Source: Prevotella communis
GTDB lineage: Bacteria; Bacteroidota; Bacteroidia; Bacteroidales; Bacteroidaceae
NCBI RefSeq assembly: GCF_022024175.1
Contig: NZ_CP091794.1
Span: forward strand, 806,001-870,000
Length of the DNA: 64,000 nucleotides
Reading direction: 5' to 3'
Every line of letters starts with the position of its first letter. Position 1 is the first letter of the stretch. Shown here piece by piece: positions 41,239 to 50,241 of this stretch. Below the pieces are notes generated by a model. The model worked only from the letters and a program-made list of their open reading frames with translations. It was not told where the DNA came from and searched no databases. The translations under genes and the position numbers were made by a program.

Positions 41239-42552
41239 TTATAAGAACGCATAGCGGCAGATGAAGAGTACGGCCAGCAGAATGGTGCCCCAGTTGATAT
41301 TGTTGCGCGCGTCTTTGTCCTTCATCTTGAACGACAGCAGGTGAATCAGCACATAACTGATGACACCCATGAGAATACCGTCAGAGATACTGTAGGTCAG
41401 CGGCATCAGCACGATGCACACAAAACAGGGGATAGCCGTCACATAGTCAGAGAAATCGACCTTGCGGATGTCGTACATCATCATCACACCTACCAGTACC
41501 AGGGCCGATGCTGTGGCCTGACCAGGAATGGCAAGGAACAGTGGGGCGAAGAGCAGGGCAACGGCAAAGCAGAGGGCCGTGACGAGGCTGGTGAGTCCAG
41601 AACGGCCACCGGCGTTGACACCCGATGCACTCTCCACATAGGTAGTCACGGTAGAGGTGCCCAGCATAGCACCCACGGTAGTACCTACGGCGTCGGCCAT
41701 GAAAGCCTTGTTGAGGTTCTTCACATTACCGTCGTCATCAACCATGCCGGCACGGTTGGACACACCGATAAGGGTGCCGATGGTGTCGAACATATCGATG
41801 AACAGGAAGGTGAGCACCACGATAATCATATCGACGGTGAAGATATTGTGCCACTCGAACTGCCAGAGGATGGGTTCGATAGAGGGTGGGGTAGACATGA
41901 TACCATTGTACTGGGTGACGCCCAGGGGGATACCCACGATGGTGGTCACCAGGATGCCGATGAGCAGAGAACCCGTGACATTTTTGACCAGCATGGCGGC
42001 AGTAATCAAGATGCCGAAGATGCCCAGCAGAACGGCGGGGTCGTGGAGGTTGCCCATGGTGACAAACGTGGCATCAGAAGATCCCACGATGCCTGCACTC
42101 TTCAGACCTACGAAGGCGATGAAGAGACCGATGCCCGGACTGATGGCGCGTCGCAAAATCAGTGGGATGGCATTGACAATGTAGTTGCGCAGACCCGTGA
42201 TGGTGAGCAGGATGAAGATGAGACCCTCGATGAATACGGCTGTCAGCGCAAACTGCCAGCTGTAGCCCATGGTCAGTACCACGGTGAAGGCGAAGAAGGC
42301 ATTCAGACCCATGCCTGGAGCCAGTGCGAAGGGCAACTTGGCGTAGAGGGCCATCACGATGGTGCCCACAACGGCAGAGATACAGGTAGTGGTAAACACG
42401 GCACCTTTGTCCATGCCGGTAGCAGAGAGGATGTCTGGATTCACGGCCAGGATATAGGCCATTGTCAGAAACGTGGTGATACCACCTATCACTTCCTTGC
42501 GGATAGTCATCGTCGTGGCATCAAATCCAAGAAAAGTTAGTAAATTTTTCAT
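41239..42552 (-). CDS. Purine-base permease, AzgA-like (NCS2/PbuG group)
   Basis: 437 residues, about 13 membrane segments. Typical features: MTIRKEVIGGITTFLTMAYI near the start, LPFALAPGMGLNAFFAFTVV, TYVESASGVNAGGRSGLTSL (motif with conserved Glu). The family imports hypoxanthine, guanine and adenine. The ATG at 42552 is chosen because it gives the standard MKNLLTFLGF start after the promoter box; an upstream in-frame ATG (42603) would lie before the box at 42585-42592. Its 3-prime side carries the AAGGAGTTA inverted repeat. Confidence 0.9.
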   Translation of the reverse strand: MKNLLTFLGFDATTMTIRKEVIGGITTFLTMAYILAVNPDILSATGMDKGAVFTTTCISAVVGTIVMALYAKLPFALAPGMGLNAFFAFTVVLTMGYSWQFALTAVFIEGLIFILLTITGLRNYIVNAIPLILRRAISPGIGLFIAFVGLKSAGIVGSSDATFVTMGNLHDPAVLLGIFGILITAAMLVKNVTGSLLIGILVTTIVGIPLGVTQYNGIMSTPPSIEPILWQFEWHNIFTVDMIIVVLTFLFIDMFDTIGTLIGVSNRAGMVDDDGNVKNLNKAFMADAVGTTVGAMLGTSTVTTYVESASGVNAGGRSGLTSLVTALCFAVALLFAPLFLAIPGQATASALVLVGVMMMYDIRKVDFSDYVTAIPCFVCIVLMPLTYSISDGILMGVISYVLIHLLSFKMKDKDARNNINWGTILLAVLFICRYAFL

Positions 42553-42584
42553 CTTGTTTTTTAATGTATAAGATTCGTTGGGCG

Positions 42585-42592
42585 CAAAATTA
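42585..42592 (-). promoter_or_regulatory. -7 promoter box of purine permease gene
   Basis: TAATTTTG followed by CG on the minus strand. Confidence 0.5.
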
Positions 42593-42620
42593 CAAAATAT
42601 CATTCAATTATCACCTACAA

Positions 42621-42685
42621 TTCGTCACATTTTCATGCAGTTTATCCCAGATATTTTGCAGAATCTGTAATAAAACCTACTTTTG
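42621..42685 (+). promoter_or_regulatory. Shared regulatory element, copy A, with promoter
   Basis: TTCGTCACA (42621-42629), ATGCAG, TTTATCCCA (42641-42649), then -33 TTTG (42655-42658) and -7 TACTTTTG (42678-42685) with a 19-bp spacer. The upstream 29 bp match copies at 45110, 47227 and 55154 without gaps. Confidence 0.8.
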
Positions 42686-42723
42686 CAGTGTCAAATCGAT
42701 AACGATGTAAGAAAAAAAAGAAG

Positions 42724-45078
42724 ATGAAAAGAATGTTTTTAGGAGCAGCCCTGATGATGCTGCTTGGCGCTACGGAGATGATGGCGCAGGTCAGCCAAAC
42801 CGCTACACAGACCATTCGCGGACATGTATGCGACGTGGCCTCTGGCGAACCAATGATAGGTGTGACGATAACGGTGGAAAACGGAAGCACCCTGGCTACC
42901 GTATCTGATACAGACGGAAACTTTGCCATTAATAATGTACCCGTGGGCCGACATGCCGTTCGTGCCACTTTCATAGGCTATGAACCCGTGTTGCTGAAGG
43001 AACAGCTGGTATCGTCGGGTAAGGAACTGGTACTCACGCTGAGAATGTGCGAGAATGTCGCCGAACTGGGCGAGGTGGTGGTAAAGCCTCGCGTTAACAA
43101 ACAGTTGCCGCTGAATGACATGGCGCAGGTAGGCGCTCGCATGTTCAGCGTTGAGGAGGCCAGTCGCTATGCAGGCGGTATGGCCGATCCTGCCCGCACG
43201 GCCTCGATGTTTGCCGGCGTGGCCACAGGCGGTGCCACCAATGGCATCTCTATTCATGGTAACTCGCCCCAGATGCTGCAATGGCGCATTGAGGGGGTAG
43301 AGGTGCCTAATCCCAACCACTTTGCCGAGATAACCGAGGCTGGCGGCGGTGTGTTTACCTCGCTCAACGGTACGGTACTGGCCAACAGCGACTTCCTCAC
43401 GGGGGCCATGCCTGCCGAGTATGGCAATGCCCTTTCAGGTGCTTTCGACATGAAGATGCGCGTGGGTAATAATACGAAGTACGAGCACGCCATCCAGGTG
43501 GGCACGCTGGGCATTGATTTCGCCTCCGAGGGTCCGTTGGCAAAGGGCTCGAAGGCGTCGTATCTGGTGAACTACCGCTACAGTTTCCTGGAGATAGCCA
43601 AGAAACTGCATGCCATCAATATGGAGAAGGAGACGCTGGACTATCAGGACCTGAGTTTCAAGTTGAACATGCCTACCAGGAGTGCCGGCACCTTCGCCCT
43701 GTGGTTCACGGGACTGATAGACCGCTATGAGAACGAGGTGCCCGACGTGTCGGAATGGGAGACGCTGTGGGACATGAACGACTCGTGGTCGCGCCAGAAG
43801 AACTGTGCCGTGGGGCTCACGCACAACTATCGGTTCCGCACAGGCGGCACGCTCCACTCCAGCGTGGCTTTTACGGGCTCTTATCGCAAACTGGGTGTCA
43901 ACGACTACACCACGGAGATGAACATGACGCCTGAGATGGCTGGTCGCAACTCGCAGTGGAACGTGATTATCAGCACCCAGCACCAACACAAATTCTCTTC
44001 ACGATACACCATGCAGAATGGTTTTGAACATCAGCACCTGGATTTCAGCACCTGGATGGACTATATCCACGAGACGGGCGGTCCGCTCTATCGTGTGTAT
44101 GATTCTGATGGCAATACGGGCCTGACGCGTCTTTACACCAACCACAAGGTGGCACTCAGCAGCCGGTTGTCAACGGTGGCAGGCGTCAACGTGATGTGGT
44201 TCAACCTGAACGACCAGTGGCTGGTGGAGCCTCGCGTCAGCATGCAGTACAAGATATCGCCATCGAGCACCTTCTCAGTGGCTTATGCGATGAACAGCCG
44301 CAAGGAAACAACGGATACGTATTTCGTACTGATGGATGGTAAGAATCCCAACAAGAACCTCGGTCTGACTCGCTCGCATCATATCTCGGCCTCGTTTGCA
44401 CAGCGCCTGGGCGAGAACATCATTCTGAAGATTGAGCCCTACTGGCAGTGGCTGTTTGATGTACCCGTAGAGGATGGCACAACTTATTCTATCCTGAATC
44501 ATCGCAACTTCTTCCAGGACCGTGCCTTGGTCAACGAGGGTGCCGGGCGCAACTATGGTATCGACTTCACGCTGGAGCGCTATCTGAAGGACGGATTCTA
44601 TGGCATGGTGACGGCCACGCTGTTTAAGGCGGAGTATCGCGACGCGCAGGGCCTGTGGCACCACTCGCGCCATGATCGCCGCTATATCACCAATATCCTT
44701 GGTGGTAAGGAGTGGATGATCGGCAAGGCCAAGAAAAACGTCTTCGGCATCAACGGCCGACTGACCATGATGGGTGGCGACCGCTATACGCCCATCCCTG
44801 ACGGCATCACCTTCGAGGATGTGATGAAGCGTCCAGACAAGTCTGTTCCCATTGACGAGGGCATGGATCCCTACACCAAGCAGAAGGGCATGAACGTGGG
44901 CTATGCTTTCTCTGTGAAATACACCATCAACAAGCAGCACACGGCGCATCACATCATCTTGGAATACCTGCAGATGAAGACCTTCCAGGGACAGACCTTC
45001 GACCTGAAGACCCACGAGATTGTCGACAAGTTCACCTCGCTGACCTTCCCCAACATCGCCTACCGTGTGGAGTTCTAG
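42724..45078 (+). CDS. TonB-dependent receptor with carboxypeptidase-like N-terminal domain
   Basis: 784 residues. Signal peptide (MKRMFLGAALMMLLGATEMMA), a CarboxypepD-regulatory-like domain (GHVCDVASGEPMIGVTITVE), a TonB-box-like VAELGEVVVKPR, plug (SGAFDMKMR region) and a beta-barrel ending NIAYRVEF with a terminal Phe. There is no SusD gene. It lies downstream of copy A of the shared element, so it is a probable member of the same regulon as genes at 45198, 47322 and 55247. The ligand is unknown; the group of detoxification enzymes around it suggests a small molecule rather than a polysaccharide. Confidence 0.88.
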   Translation: MKRMFLGAALMMLLGATEMMAQVSQTATQTIRGHVCDVASGEPMIGVTITVENGSTLATVSDTDGNFAINNVPVGRHAVRATFIGYEPVLLKEQLVSSGKELVLTLRMCENVAELGEVVVKPRVNKQLPLNDMAQVGARMFSVEEASRYAGGMADPARTASMFAGVATGGATNGISIHGNSPQMLQWRIEGVEVPNPNHFAEITEAGGGVFTSLNGTVLANSDFLTGAMPAEYGNALSGAFDMKMRVGNNTKYEHAIQVGTLGIDFASEGPLAKGSKASYLVNYRYSFLEIAKKLHAINMEKETLDYQDLSFKLNMPTRSAGTFALWFTGLIDRYENEVPDVSEWETLWDMNDSWSRQKNCAVGLTHNYRFRTGGTLHSSVAFTGSYRKLGVNDYTTEMNMTPEMAGRNSQWNVIISTQHQHKFSSRYTMQNGFEHQHLDFSTWMDYIHETGGPLYRVYDSDGNTGLTRLYTNHKVALSSRLSTVAGVNVMWFNLNDQWLVEPRVSMQYKISPSSTFSVAYAMNSRKETTDTYFVLMDGKNPNKNLGLTRSHHISASFAQRLGENIILKIEPYWQWLFDVPVEDGTTYSILNHRNFFQDRALVNEGAGRNYGIDFTLERYLKDGFYGMVTATLFKAEYRDAQGLWHHSRHDRRYITNILGGKEWMIGKAKKNVFGINGRLTMMGGDRYTPIPDGITFEDVMKRPDKSVPIDEGMDPYTKQKGMNVGYAFSVKYTINKQHTAHHIILEYLQMKTFQGQTFDLKTHEIVDKFTSLTFPNIAYRVEF

Positions 45079-45109
45079 GTCGAGGAAAAATGGCGAATAT
45101 TCCAAGTTA

Positions 45110-45174
45110 TTCGTCACAAAAATGTGCAGATTATCCCAATTGCTTGGTGAAATCGGTAATAAACACTACTTTTG
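45110..45174 (+). promoter_or_regulatory. Shared regulatory element, copy B, with promoter
   Basis: TTCGTCACA (45110-45118), GTGCAG, ATTATCCCA, then CTTG (45143-45146) at the -33 position and TACTTTTG (45167-45174), a 20-bp spacer. Confidence 0.8.
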
Positions 45175-45197
45175 CAGCATCAAAACAAATAAATGCA

Positions 45198-46073
45198 ATG
45201 AAAGAAAAAGTATTTTTACTATTCCTGTTGGGCTTGATGCTGACAGGATGTTGTGTGAAACCAGAGAAGCTGGGTGATATCGACTCAGCGTATGCAACGG
45301 TCAACGATAGCGTTCGCGTACATTATAAGACTTATGGCGATGGCGACAAGACCATCTGTTTCGTTCATGGCTTCGGCTGCGACCTCAATACTTGGGAGAA
45401 GCAGTTCGAGGGACTGAGCGATGACAGTCATCTGCGCCTGTTGTTCATTGACCTGCCTGGCTATGGCGAGAGCAGTAAGCCACATGTGGAGTACACGCTC
45501 GAATTCTTTGCCAAGGCCATCAATGCGGTGCTGGACAAGGAAAATGTGGGGGATGTTGTCCTTGTGGGACATAGTCTTGGTACGCCCGTCTGCCGTCAGG
45601 TACTGAAGGGTGGCCGACAGGGCAGTCTTGTTGATATCGATGGCGTCTATTGCTTCTACGACGGTACGGAAACGCCTGAATATGTGGAAGCCGTGAAGCA
45701 GTTTGGCCATGCTTTCGACGGACCTGAATGTAGTGAGGTTATCACAGGATTCGTCACTTCGCTGGCTGGTCCTGAGACGCCTCAGGGCATCACCGACTAT
45801 GCCATGAGCGTGATGCCTAAGACGCCGCAGTATGTGGCATCGAGCACCATGCGCAACCTGGTGGAGCGCCAGTGGTGGTCACAAAAGCCTATCCAGGTGA
45901 AGACGATGGTCGTCTGCACGCAGAACAGCGGTCTCGATCCTGACAATCGTCAGAAGATGGAACGGCTGTATCCCCATCTCGACTACACCGAACTGACCAC
46001 ATGCGGTCATTTTATCCACATGGAGCAGGCTGAGATGTTCAACGGGAAACTGAAATCATTTATTAAAGAGTAA
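45198..46073 (+). CDS. Alpha/beta-hydrolase lipoprotein
   Basis: 291 residues. Signal peptide with lipobox LTGC (Cys18), then an alpha/beta-hydrolase fold: oxyanion region HGFGCDLNTW, nucleophile Ser126 in VGHSLG, and the catalytic His near CGHFIHMEQ. Related to proline iminopeptidase or haloperoxidase-type hydrolases; the substrate is not predictable. It is anchored in a membrane, unlike most such enzymes. The start at 45198 follows the promoter of copy B; the upstream frame lies across the regulatory element. A CAT-like gene starts 8 bp downstream. Confidence 0.85.
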   Translation: MKEKVFLLFLLGLMLTGCCVKPEKLGDIDSAYATVNDSVRVHYKTYGDGDKTICFVHGFGCDLNTWEKQFEGLSDDSHLRLLFIDLPGYGESSKPHVEYTLEFFAKAINAVLDKENVGDVVLVGHSLGTPVCRQVLKGGRQGSLVDIDGVYCFYDGTETPEYVEAVKQFGHAFDGPECSEVITGFVTSLAGPETPQGITDYAMSVMPKTPQYVASSTMRNLVERQWWSQKPIQVKTMVVCTQNSGLDPDNRQKMERLYPHLDYTELTTCGHFIHMEQAEMFNGKLKSFIKE

Positions 46074-46081
46074 AGACATAA

Positions 46082-46699
46082 ATGAAACAGGAAATCAATC
46101 CCAAGGATACTAACAGGGCCATCGCCTTCGAGCTGTGGACAAAGTCGCCTATGCCGATGGTGACGTTCACCAAGACCTTCGATGTGACGCGGCTACGTAA
46201 GGTGAGTAGGAAACGTAGCATGAAGTTCAATATGCTGCTGTGCTGGTGCATCGGCAAGGCTGCATCACAGATTGAGGAGTTCTATATGTTGCCTAAGGAT
46301 GGGAAACTATATAAATATGACCGCATGGCCATCAACGTGATAGCAGATAACGTCAAGGGCGGACTCAGCTTCTGCGACGTGGCCGTCAACGACGATCTGG
46401 AACAGTTTAATGCCAACTACATGCATCTTACGGAGACCATCAGCCGGACCTGTCAGGACATCCTCGACGATGAAGCCGTTATCGTGGGCACGTCGGCCGT
46501 CACAGGCACGGAGTTCGACAGCATCGTCAACCAGTACAGCGGAATCTTCAACAATCCCTTCCTGGCTTGGGGCCGCTATCGCAAAGGCTGGCTGAAGACC
46601 ACGCTCCCCATCTCCTTCCAGTTTCACCATGCCCAGATGGACGGCAAGCACGCCGCCCGGTTCCTGGAAGAACTGCAACGAATCATTAATTCGATATGA
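46082..46699 (+). CDS. Chloramphenicol-acetyltransferase-like enzyme
   Basis: 205 residues, one CAT-fold domain. The catalytic motif appears as FHHAQMDGKHAARFLEEL (His-His 182-183, Asp187-Gly188), matching HHxxxDG. The family transfers acetyl from acetyl-CoA to chloramphenicol or other hydroxylated substrates trimerically. Many chromosomal Bacteroidota homologues are not resistance genes, so the substrate here is open. The order hydrolase, CAT-like, HEAT-like protein with short gaps or overlaps indicates one operon behind element B. Length is near the normal 210-220. Confidence 0.82.
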   Translation: MKQEINPKDTNRAIAFELWTKSPMPMVTFTKTFDVTRLRKVSRKRSMKFNMLLCWCIGKAASQIEEFYMLPKDGKLYKYDRMAINVIADNVKGGLSFCDVAVNDDLEQFNANYMHLTETISRTCQDILDDEAVIVGTSAVTGTEFDSIVNQYSGIFNNPFLAWGRYRKGWLKTTLPISFQFHHAQMDGKHAARFLEELQRIINSI

Positions 46700-47217
46700 C
46701 CATGACGAGCGAGAGACTGAGACAGACGTTTTCCGAGGGCGGAGCGCAGGAGATATACCAAGATGTAAAGGCTACTGGTGATTTCCTGGGCTTTGCTCAG
46801 CGATATGCGTTCGATTCGGACTATCGCGTGACGAGGAGTGCCCTGTGGGGACTGATCAAAGCCACGAACGAAGAACTGTCGGCATTGCAGGTCATTCAAA
46901 ATGAACTGATAGACCAGGCTATGCATACGGAGAACTCTTCCGTGAGGCGACTGACGCTGAACATCATCGAGCGATTGAAGATGGACGAAGACAATCTAAG
47001 GACAGACTTCCTCGACTTCTGTTTCGAACACATGGTCAGCATCGAGGAATTCCCTGGCATCCAGACGCTCTGCATGAAACTCGCCTTTCGCATGTGCAGC
47101 TTCTATCCGGAACTGATGGACGAACTGAAGCGTACCCTCGAAGCGTTGGAGATTGACTATTACAAGCCCGCCGTAAAATGTCTGCACAAGAGGATTCTCA
47201 GCGGTAAGTTCCGATAG
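46696..47217 (+). CDS. Hypothetical helical (HEAT-like) protein
   Basis: 173 residues. It overlaps the CAT-like gene by 4 bp (ATGA). The sequence is almost fully helical with paired helices such as FAQRYAFDSDYRVTRSALWG and VRRLTLNIIERLKMDEDNL, a pattern like HEAT or armadillo repeats. No membrane segment, no signal. No function can be named. The Bacteroidota-type arrangement, with translational coupling to an acetyltransferase, suggests a shared role. Confidence 0.7.
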   Translation: MTMTSERLRQTFSEGGAQEIYQDVKATGDFLGFAQRYAFDSDYRVTRSALWGLIKATNEELSALQVIQNELIDQAMHTENSSVRRLTLNIIERLKMDEDNLRTDFLDFCFEHMVSIEEFPGIQTLCMKLAFRMCSFYPELMDELKRTLEALEIDYYKPAVKCLHKRILSGKFR

Positions 47218-47226
47218 TATTTACCA

Positions 47227-47291
47227 TCCGTCACAAATCCGTGCAGTTTATCCCAGATCTTTGGTTATTTCGTCATATATCTATACTTTTG
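47227..47291 (+). promoter_or_regulatory. Shared regulatory element, copy C, with promoter
   Basis: TCCGTCACA (47227-47235), GTGCAGTTTATCCCA, then TTTG (47260-47263) and TACTTTTG (47284-47291), a 20-bp spacer. Confidence 0.8.
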
Positions 47292-47321
47292 CAGCATCGA
47301 AACGTATAAAACGATAATAAT

Positions 47322-48053
47322 ATGAAACAGAAATTTTGCCAGAGCTGCGGAATGCCGCTCACGGAAGATGTCCTCGGTACGAATGCCGATGGAAGTAAGA
47401 ATGAAGATTACTGCATGTACTGCTACAAGGATGGCCAGTTCCTGCAGGATTGTTCGATGGAAGAGATGATTGAGCATTGTGCTCAGTTTGTGAATGCTGT
47501 TAATGAGGGGTTGGAAAAACCTATTACTAAAGAGGAGTACATCGGCATGATGAAAACGTATTTCCCTCAGCTGAAGCGTTGGCGCCAAACGCTGGATGTG
47601 AATAACGATGAAACGATGAATGCTAATCCCGCTTTAGCCGGTGTTAAAGAACTCATTGCAAAGATGGCCGACAAACTGCCCATCGCTTATATCTCGTCAG
47701 TAGACCAAGAAGGTTTTCCTTGGACCAAGGCCATGCTGAAACCACGTAAACGCGAGGGCATCAAAACCTTCTACTTCACCACCAACACATTCTCAATACG
47801 TGTGGCTCAATACAAGGCCAACCCCAAGGCAAGCATTTATTTCTGTGATGCCAAAGGCTTTAAAGGCATGATGCTCAGAGGTACGATGGAGGTGCTGACG
47901 GATGCTAAGAGCAAGGAGATGATCTGGCGCGATGGCGACACAGAGTATTATCCTGGCGGCGTCACCGACCCTAACTACTGCGTCTTGAAGTTCACCGCCA
48001 CCGATGGTCGTTTCTACAGCGATTTCTATCCACGTAGTTTCGTAATTGAGTAA
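47322..48053 (+). CDS. Zinc-ribbon plus pyridoxamine-phosphate-oxidase-like flavoprotein
   Basis: 243 residues. Residues 1-85 are a zinc-ribbon domain (FCQSCGMPLTEDVLGTNADG, EDYCMYCYKDG) with four Cys. Residues ~100-243 are a pyridoxamine 5-phosphate oxidase-type split-barrel domain (PIAYISSVDQEGFPWTKAML, TFYFTTNTFSIRVAQYKAN, YCVLKFTATDGRFY). Both domains occur together in Bacteroidota and Firmicutes as probable flavin-dependent oxidoreductases. It starts just after the promoter with copy C. A GNAT gene follows 6 bp later, so the two are co-transcribed. Confidence 0.85.
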   Translation: MKQKFCQSCGMPLTEDVLGTNADGSKNEDYCMYCYKDGQFLQDCSMEEMIEHCAQFVNAVNEGLEKPITKEEYIGMMKTYFPQLKRWRQTLDVNNDETMNANPALAGVKELIAKMADKLPIAYISSVDQEGFPWTKAMLKPRKREGIKTFYFTTNTFSIRVAQYKANPKASIYFCDAKGFKGMMLRGTMEVLTDAKSKEMIWRDGDTEYYPGGVTDPNYCVLKFTATDGRFYSDFYPRSFVIE

Positions 48054-48059
48054 TAGATT

Positions 48060-48581
48060 ATGAGATTAGAATTAGCAACACAAAACGACTTCGAGACCAT
48101 CATCGCTTTCTATGATGATGTAACGGAGCGTACGCCAGAGATGGGCACTTACGCTCGCTGGCAAAAAGGCAAGCACCCAACGGAAGAAGGCATCAGTGCC
48201 TATATCAACGAGGGTAGCATGTACATTTACCGTGAGCAAGGTGTCATCGTCGGCGCGATGGCAGTGACGATGTATCAGGGTGAGGATTATCACGCCATCG
48301 ACTGGTCGCGGCAAGTAGCCGATGAAGAGGTGGCTGTGATTCATATCCTTGCCGTAAGCCCCGACGCACAGGGCAAAGGTATTGGTTCGGAGATGATTCG
48401 CGAGGCTATCCGTATGGCAAAGAGTAAAGGCATGCAGGCCATCCGTCTCGATGCCCTCGCCTCAAACACACCCGCCCACAAAATCTACGAGCGTCTCGGC
48501 TTTGAGTATCGTGGCAAGCAGCACCTCTACGCTGAGAACACCGGCTGGACAGACTTCTATTTCTTTGAACTTAAACAATGA
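48060..48581 (+). CDS. GNAT-family N-acetyltransferase
   Basis: 173 residues. The acetyl-CoA site is in VAVIHILAVSPDAQGKGIGS, followed by IRLDALASNTPAHKIYERLG and a final GFEYRGKQHLY. Substrate unknown. In operon with the zinc-ribbon flavoprotein (6-bp gap). This is the first of three GNAT genes within 3.1 kb. Confidence 0.88.
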   Translation: MRLELATQNDFETIIAFYDDVTERTPEMGTYARWQKGKHPTEEGISAYINEGSMYIYREQGVIVGAMAVTMYQGEDYHAIDWSRQVADEEVAVIHILAVSPDAQGKGIGSEMIREAIRMAKSKGMQAIRLDALASNTPAHKIYERLGFEYRGKQHLYAENTGWTDFYFFELKQ

Positions 48582-48716
48582 TAAAGATTAGTTCGTTTAA
48601 CGAATAAATATACGAAATATGCAAGATTTTGTGACACCCCCGAAGCACGTTAACTTCCCCCACTCCTGCTGAAACAATACCGACAGCGTGACTAAAATGA
48701 TTGGGATTACAGTGAT

Positions 48717-49211
48717 ATGATGACACTTCGACCATTCAATATCAACGATGCTCCGACCATTCTGAGTTGGTGCAAAGATCAGCATGCCTTCCGGCTTTGG
48801 AGTGCTGACAGGTATAAAGAATTCCCAGCTCAGCCTGAGGAGATGATAGAGCAGTATAAGGGAGAAAATATGTATCCGCTCACTGCTATTGTGGGGGAGG
48901 AAATCATTGGGCATATCCTATTGAGATTTCCCTCAGAGGATAAAAGCGTTATTCGTTTTGGCTTTGTTATTGTGGACGATTCGAAACGTGGCAAAGGCTA
49001 TGGCAAACAGATGCTGCAGTTGGCCATCCTGAAGGCGAAACAAGATTTTGGTGCTCAGAAGATTACCTTAGGGGTGTTCGACAATAACCCGTCGGCCATT
49101 CATTGTTACGAGTCGGTAGGATTCGTTATGACAGGAACAGATGTTTATCAGATAGATGGTGAAGAATGGAGTGGAAAAGAAATGGAATTGGTAATAAAAA
49201 ACAAGTTGTAA
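48717..49211 (+). CDS. GNAT-family N-acetyltransferase
   Basis: 164 residues. Acetyl-CoA loop in FGFVIVDDSKRGKGYGKQML, then ITLGVFDNNPSAIHCYESVG. It acts on an unknown amine. The gene after it starts at 49213, 1 bp after its stop, so they are co-transcribed. The 135-bp gap before it contains a palindromic TTCGTTTAACGAA and no clear promoter box. Confidence 0.88.
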   Translation: MMTLRPFNINDAPTILSWCKDQHAFRLWSADRYKEFPAQPEEMIEQYKGENMYPLTAIVGEEIIGHILLRFPSEDKSVIRFGFVIVDDSKRGKGYGKQMLQLAILKAKQDFGAQKITLGVFDNNPSAIHCYESVGFVMTGTDVYQIDGEEWSGKEMELVIKNKL

Positions 49212-49212
49212 A

Positions 49213-50232
49213 ATGATGAAAGAAATATTGTACATATTGCTGGATAATTATGCCGAGCACGAGATAGGTTTTCTGCCAGGTGCAGTGAGCACCGATGCCA
49301 TAGGCTTTCGCAAGGAACCTAAGTATATTAACAAGATGGTAGCCCCAACGATGGAGCCTGTAAAATCGCAAGGCGGCATGCGAACCCTGCCCGACTATTC
49401 GTTCGAAACCATGCCTGCCGATTATGCTGCCTTGGTACTGATAGGTGGTTTCGGTTGGATGAATCCCGAAGCTGAGCGCGTGTTGCCCATTGTTAAGGAT
49501 GCGCTGAGCAAAGGTGTTGTTGTGGGGGCTATCTGTAATGCCGCTTCGTGGATGGCCAAACAGGGATTGCTGAACAACATCAAACATACAGGAAATGGTA
49601 TCAACCAACTGAAATTGTGGGGTGGCAACAACTATACCAACGAGGCCGGTTATGTGAACGAGCAGGCTGTAACAGATGGTCGTATCGTTACAGCCAATGG
49701 TTCGGGATATCTTGAGTTTACACGCGAGTTGCTGAAACTGCTTGAGAACGATACGCCAGAAATGATTAATGGCTGGTACACGTTTATGAGCGACGGACTG
49801 GTAAAGTTGTACTCGCCACGTCCTCGATTCAAATTCAACACCATTGGCCTTTTTACCAGTAATAATAAGGCTACTGTTGATTTCTATACAAAAGCTTTTG
49901 GTTTCACCACCGACTGGGATGGCATTCAGCCAAACGTGGAGATGATGCTGGGCGACATGCGTATCATCCTCTATCCTCGTAGTGATTTCGAGCAGATGGT
50001 GTCTTACAAATTCCAATATCCTATGGGGCTCAACGGCACTGTTGAATTAGCATTCGATGTTCCTTCGTATGCCGATGTTGACAAGGAATATCAGCATGCA
50101 CTCCGCCATGGAGCGATATCTGTTCTTCCTCCCACCACAGAGCCTTGGGGCCAGCGCACATGCTATGTGGCCGACCTTGATGGAAACCTGATAGAGATTG
50201 GCTCGTTTACAATCGAGCAGAATAATCATTGA
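49213..50232 (+). CDS. DJ-1/PfpI-type protein fused to a glyoxalase (VOC) domain
   Basis: 339 residues. Residues ~1-190 are a DJ-1/PfpI glutamine-amidotransferase-like domain with the nucleophile elbow Cys in VVVGAICNAASW. Residues ~205-335 are a vicinal-oxygen-chelate (glyoxalase/bleomycin resistance) domain (FKFNTIGLFTSNNKATVDFY...TCYVADLDGNLIEIGSF). DJ-1 proteins and VOC proteins both include methylglyoxal-handling enzymes. A fused two-domain protein suggests detoxification of a reactive carbonyl, though this is not proven. It is immediately downstream of a GNAT gene. Confidence 0.82.
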   Translation: MMKEILYILLDNYAEHEIGFLPGAVSTDAIGFRKEPKYINKMVAPTMEPVKSQGGMRTLPDYSFETMPADYAALVLIGGFGWMNPEAERVLPIVKDALSKGVVVGAICNAASWMAKQGLLNNIKHTGNGINQLKLWGGNNYTNEAGYVNEQAVTDGRIVTANGSGYLEFTRELLKLLENDTPEMINGWYTFMSDGLVKLYSPRPRFKFNTIGLFTSNNKATVDFYTKAFGFTTDWDGIQPNVEMMLGDMRIILYPRSDFEQMVSYKFQYPMGLNGTVELAFDVPSYADVDKEYQHALRHGAISVLPPTTEPWGQRTCYVADLDGNLIEIGSFTIEQNNH

Positions 50233-50241
50233 TTAGAGATA

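Noticed and set aside
41341..42540. 399-residue open frame antisense to the purine permease
   Set aside because: Rich in His, Asp and Gly as expected from antisense of a membrane protein; the minus-strand frame is a clear permease.
45090..45197. Longer N-terminus for the alpha/beta-hydrolase
   Set aside because: That region is the shared promoter element; the lipoprotein signal begins at the ATG at 45198.
46082..46699. Chloramphenicol resistance gene
   Set aside because: CAT-like fold and HHxxxDG are present, but chromosomal homologues in Bacteroidota are usually not resistance genes; substrate left open.
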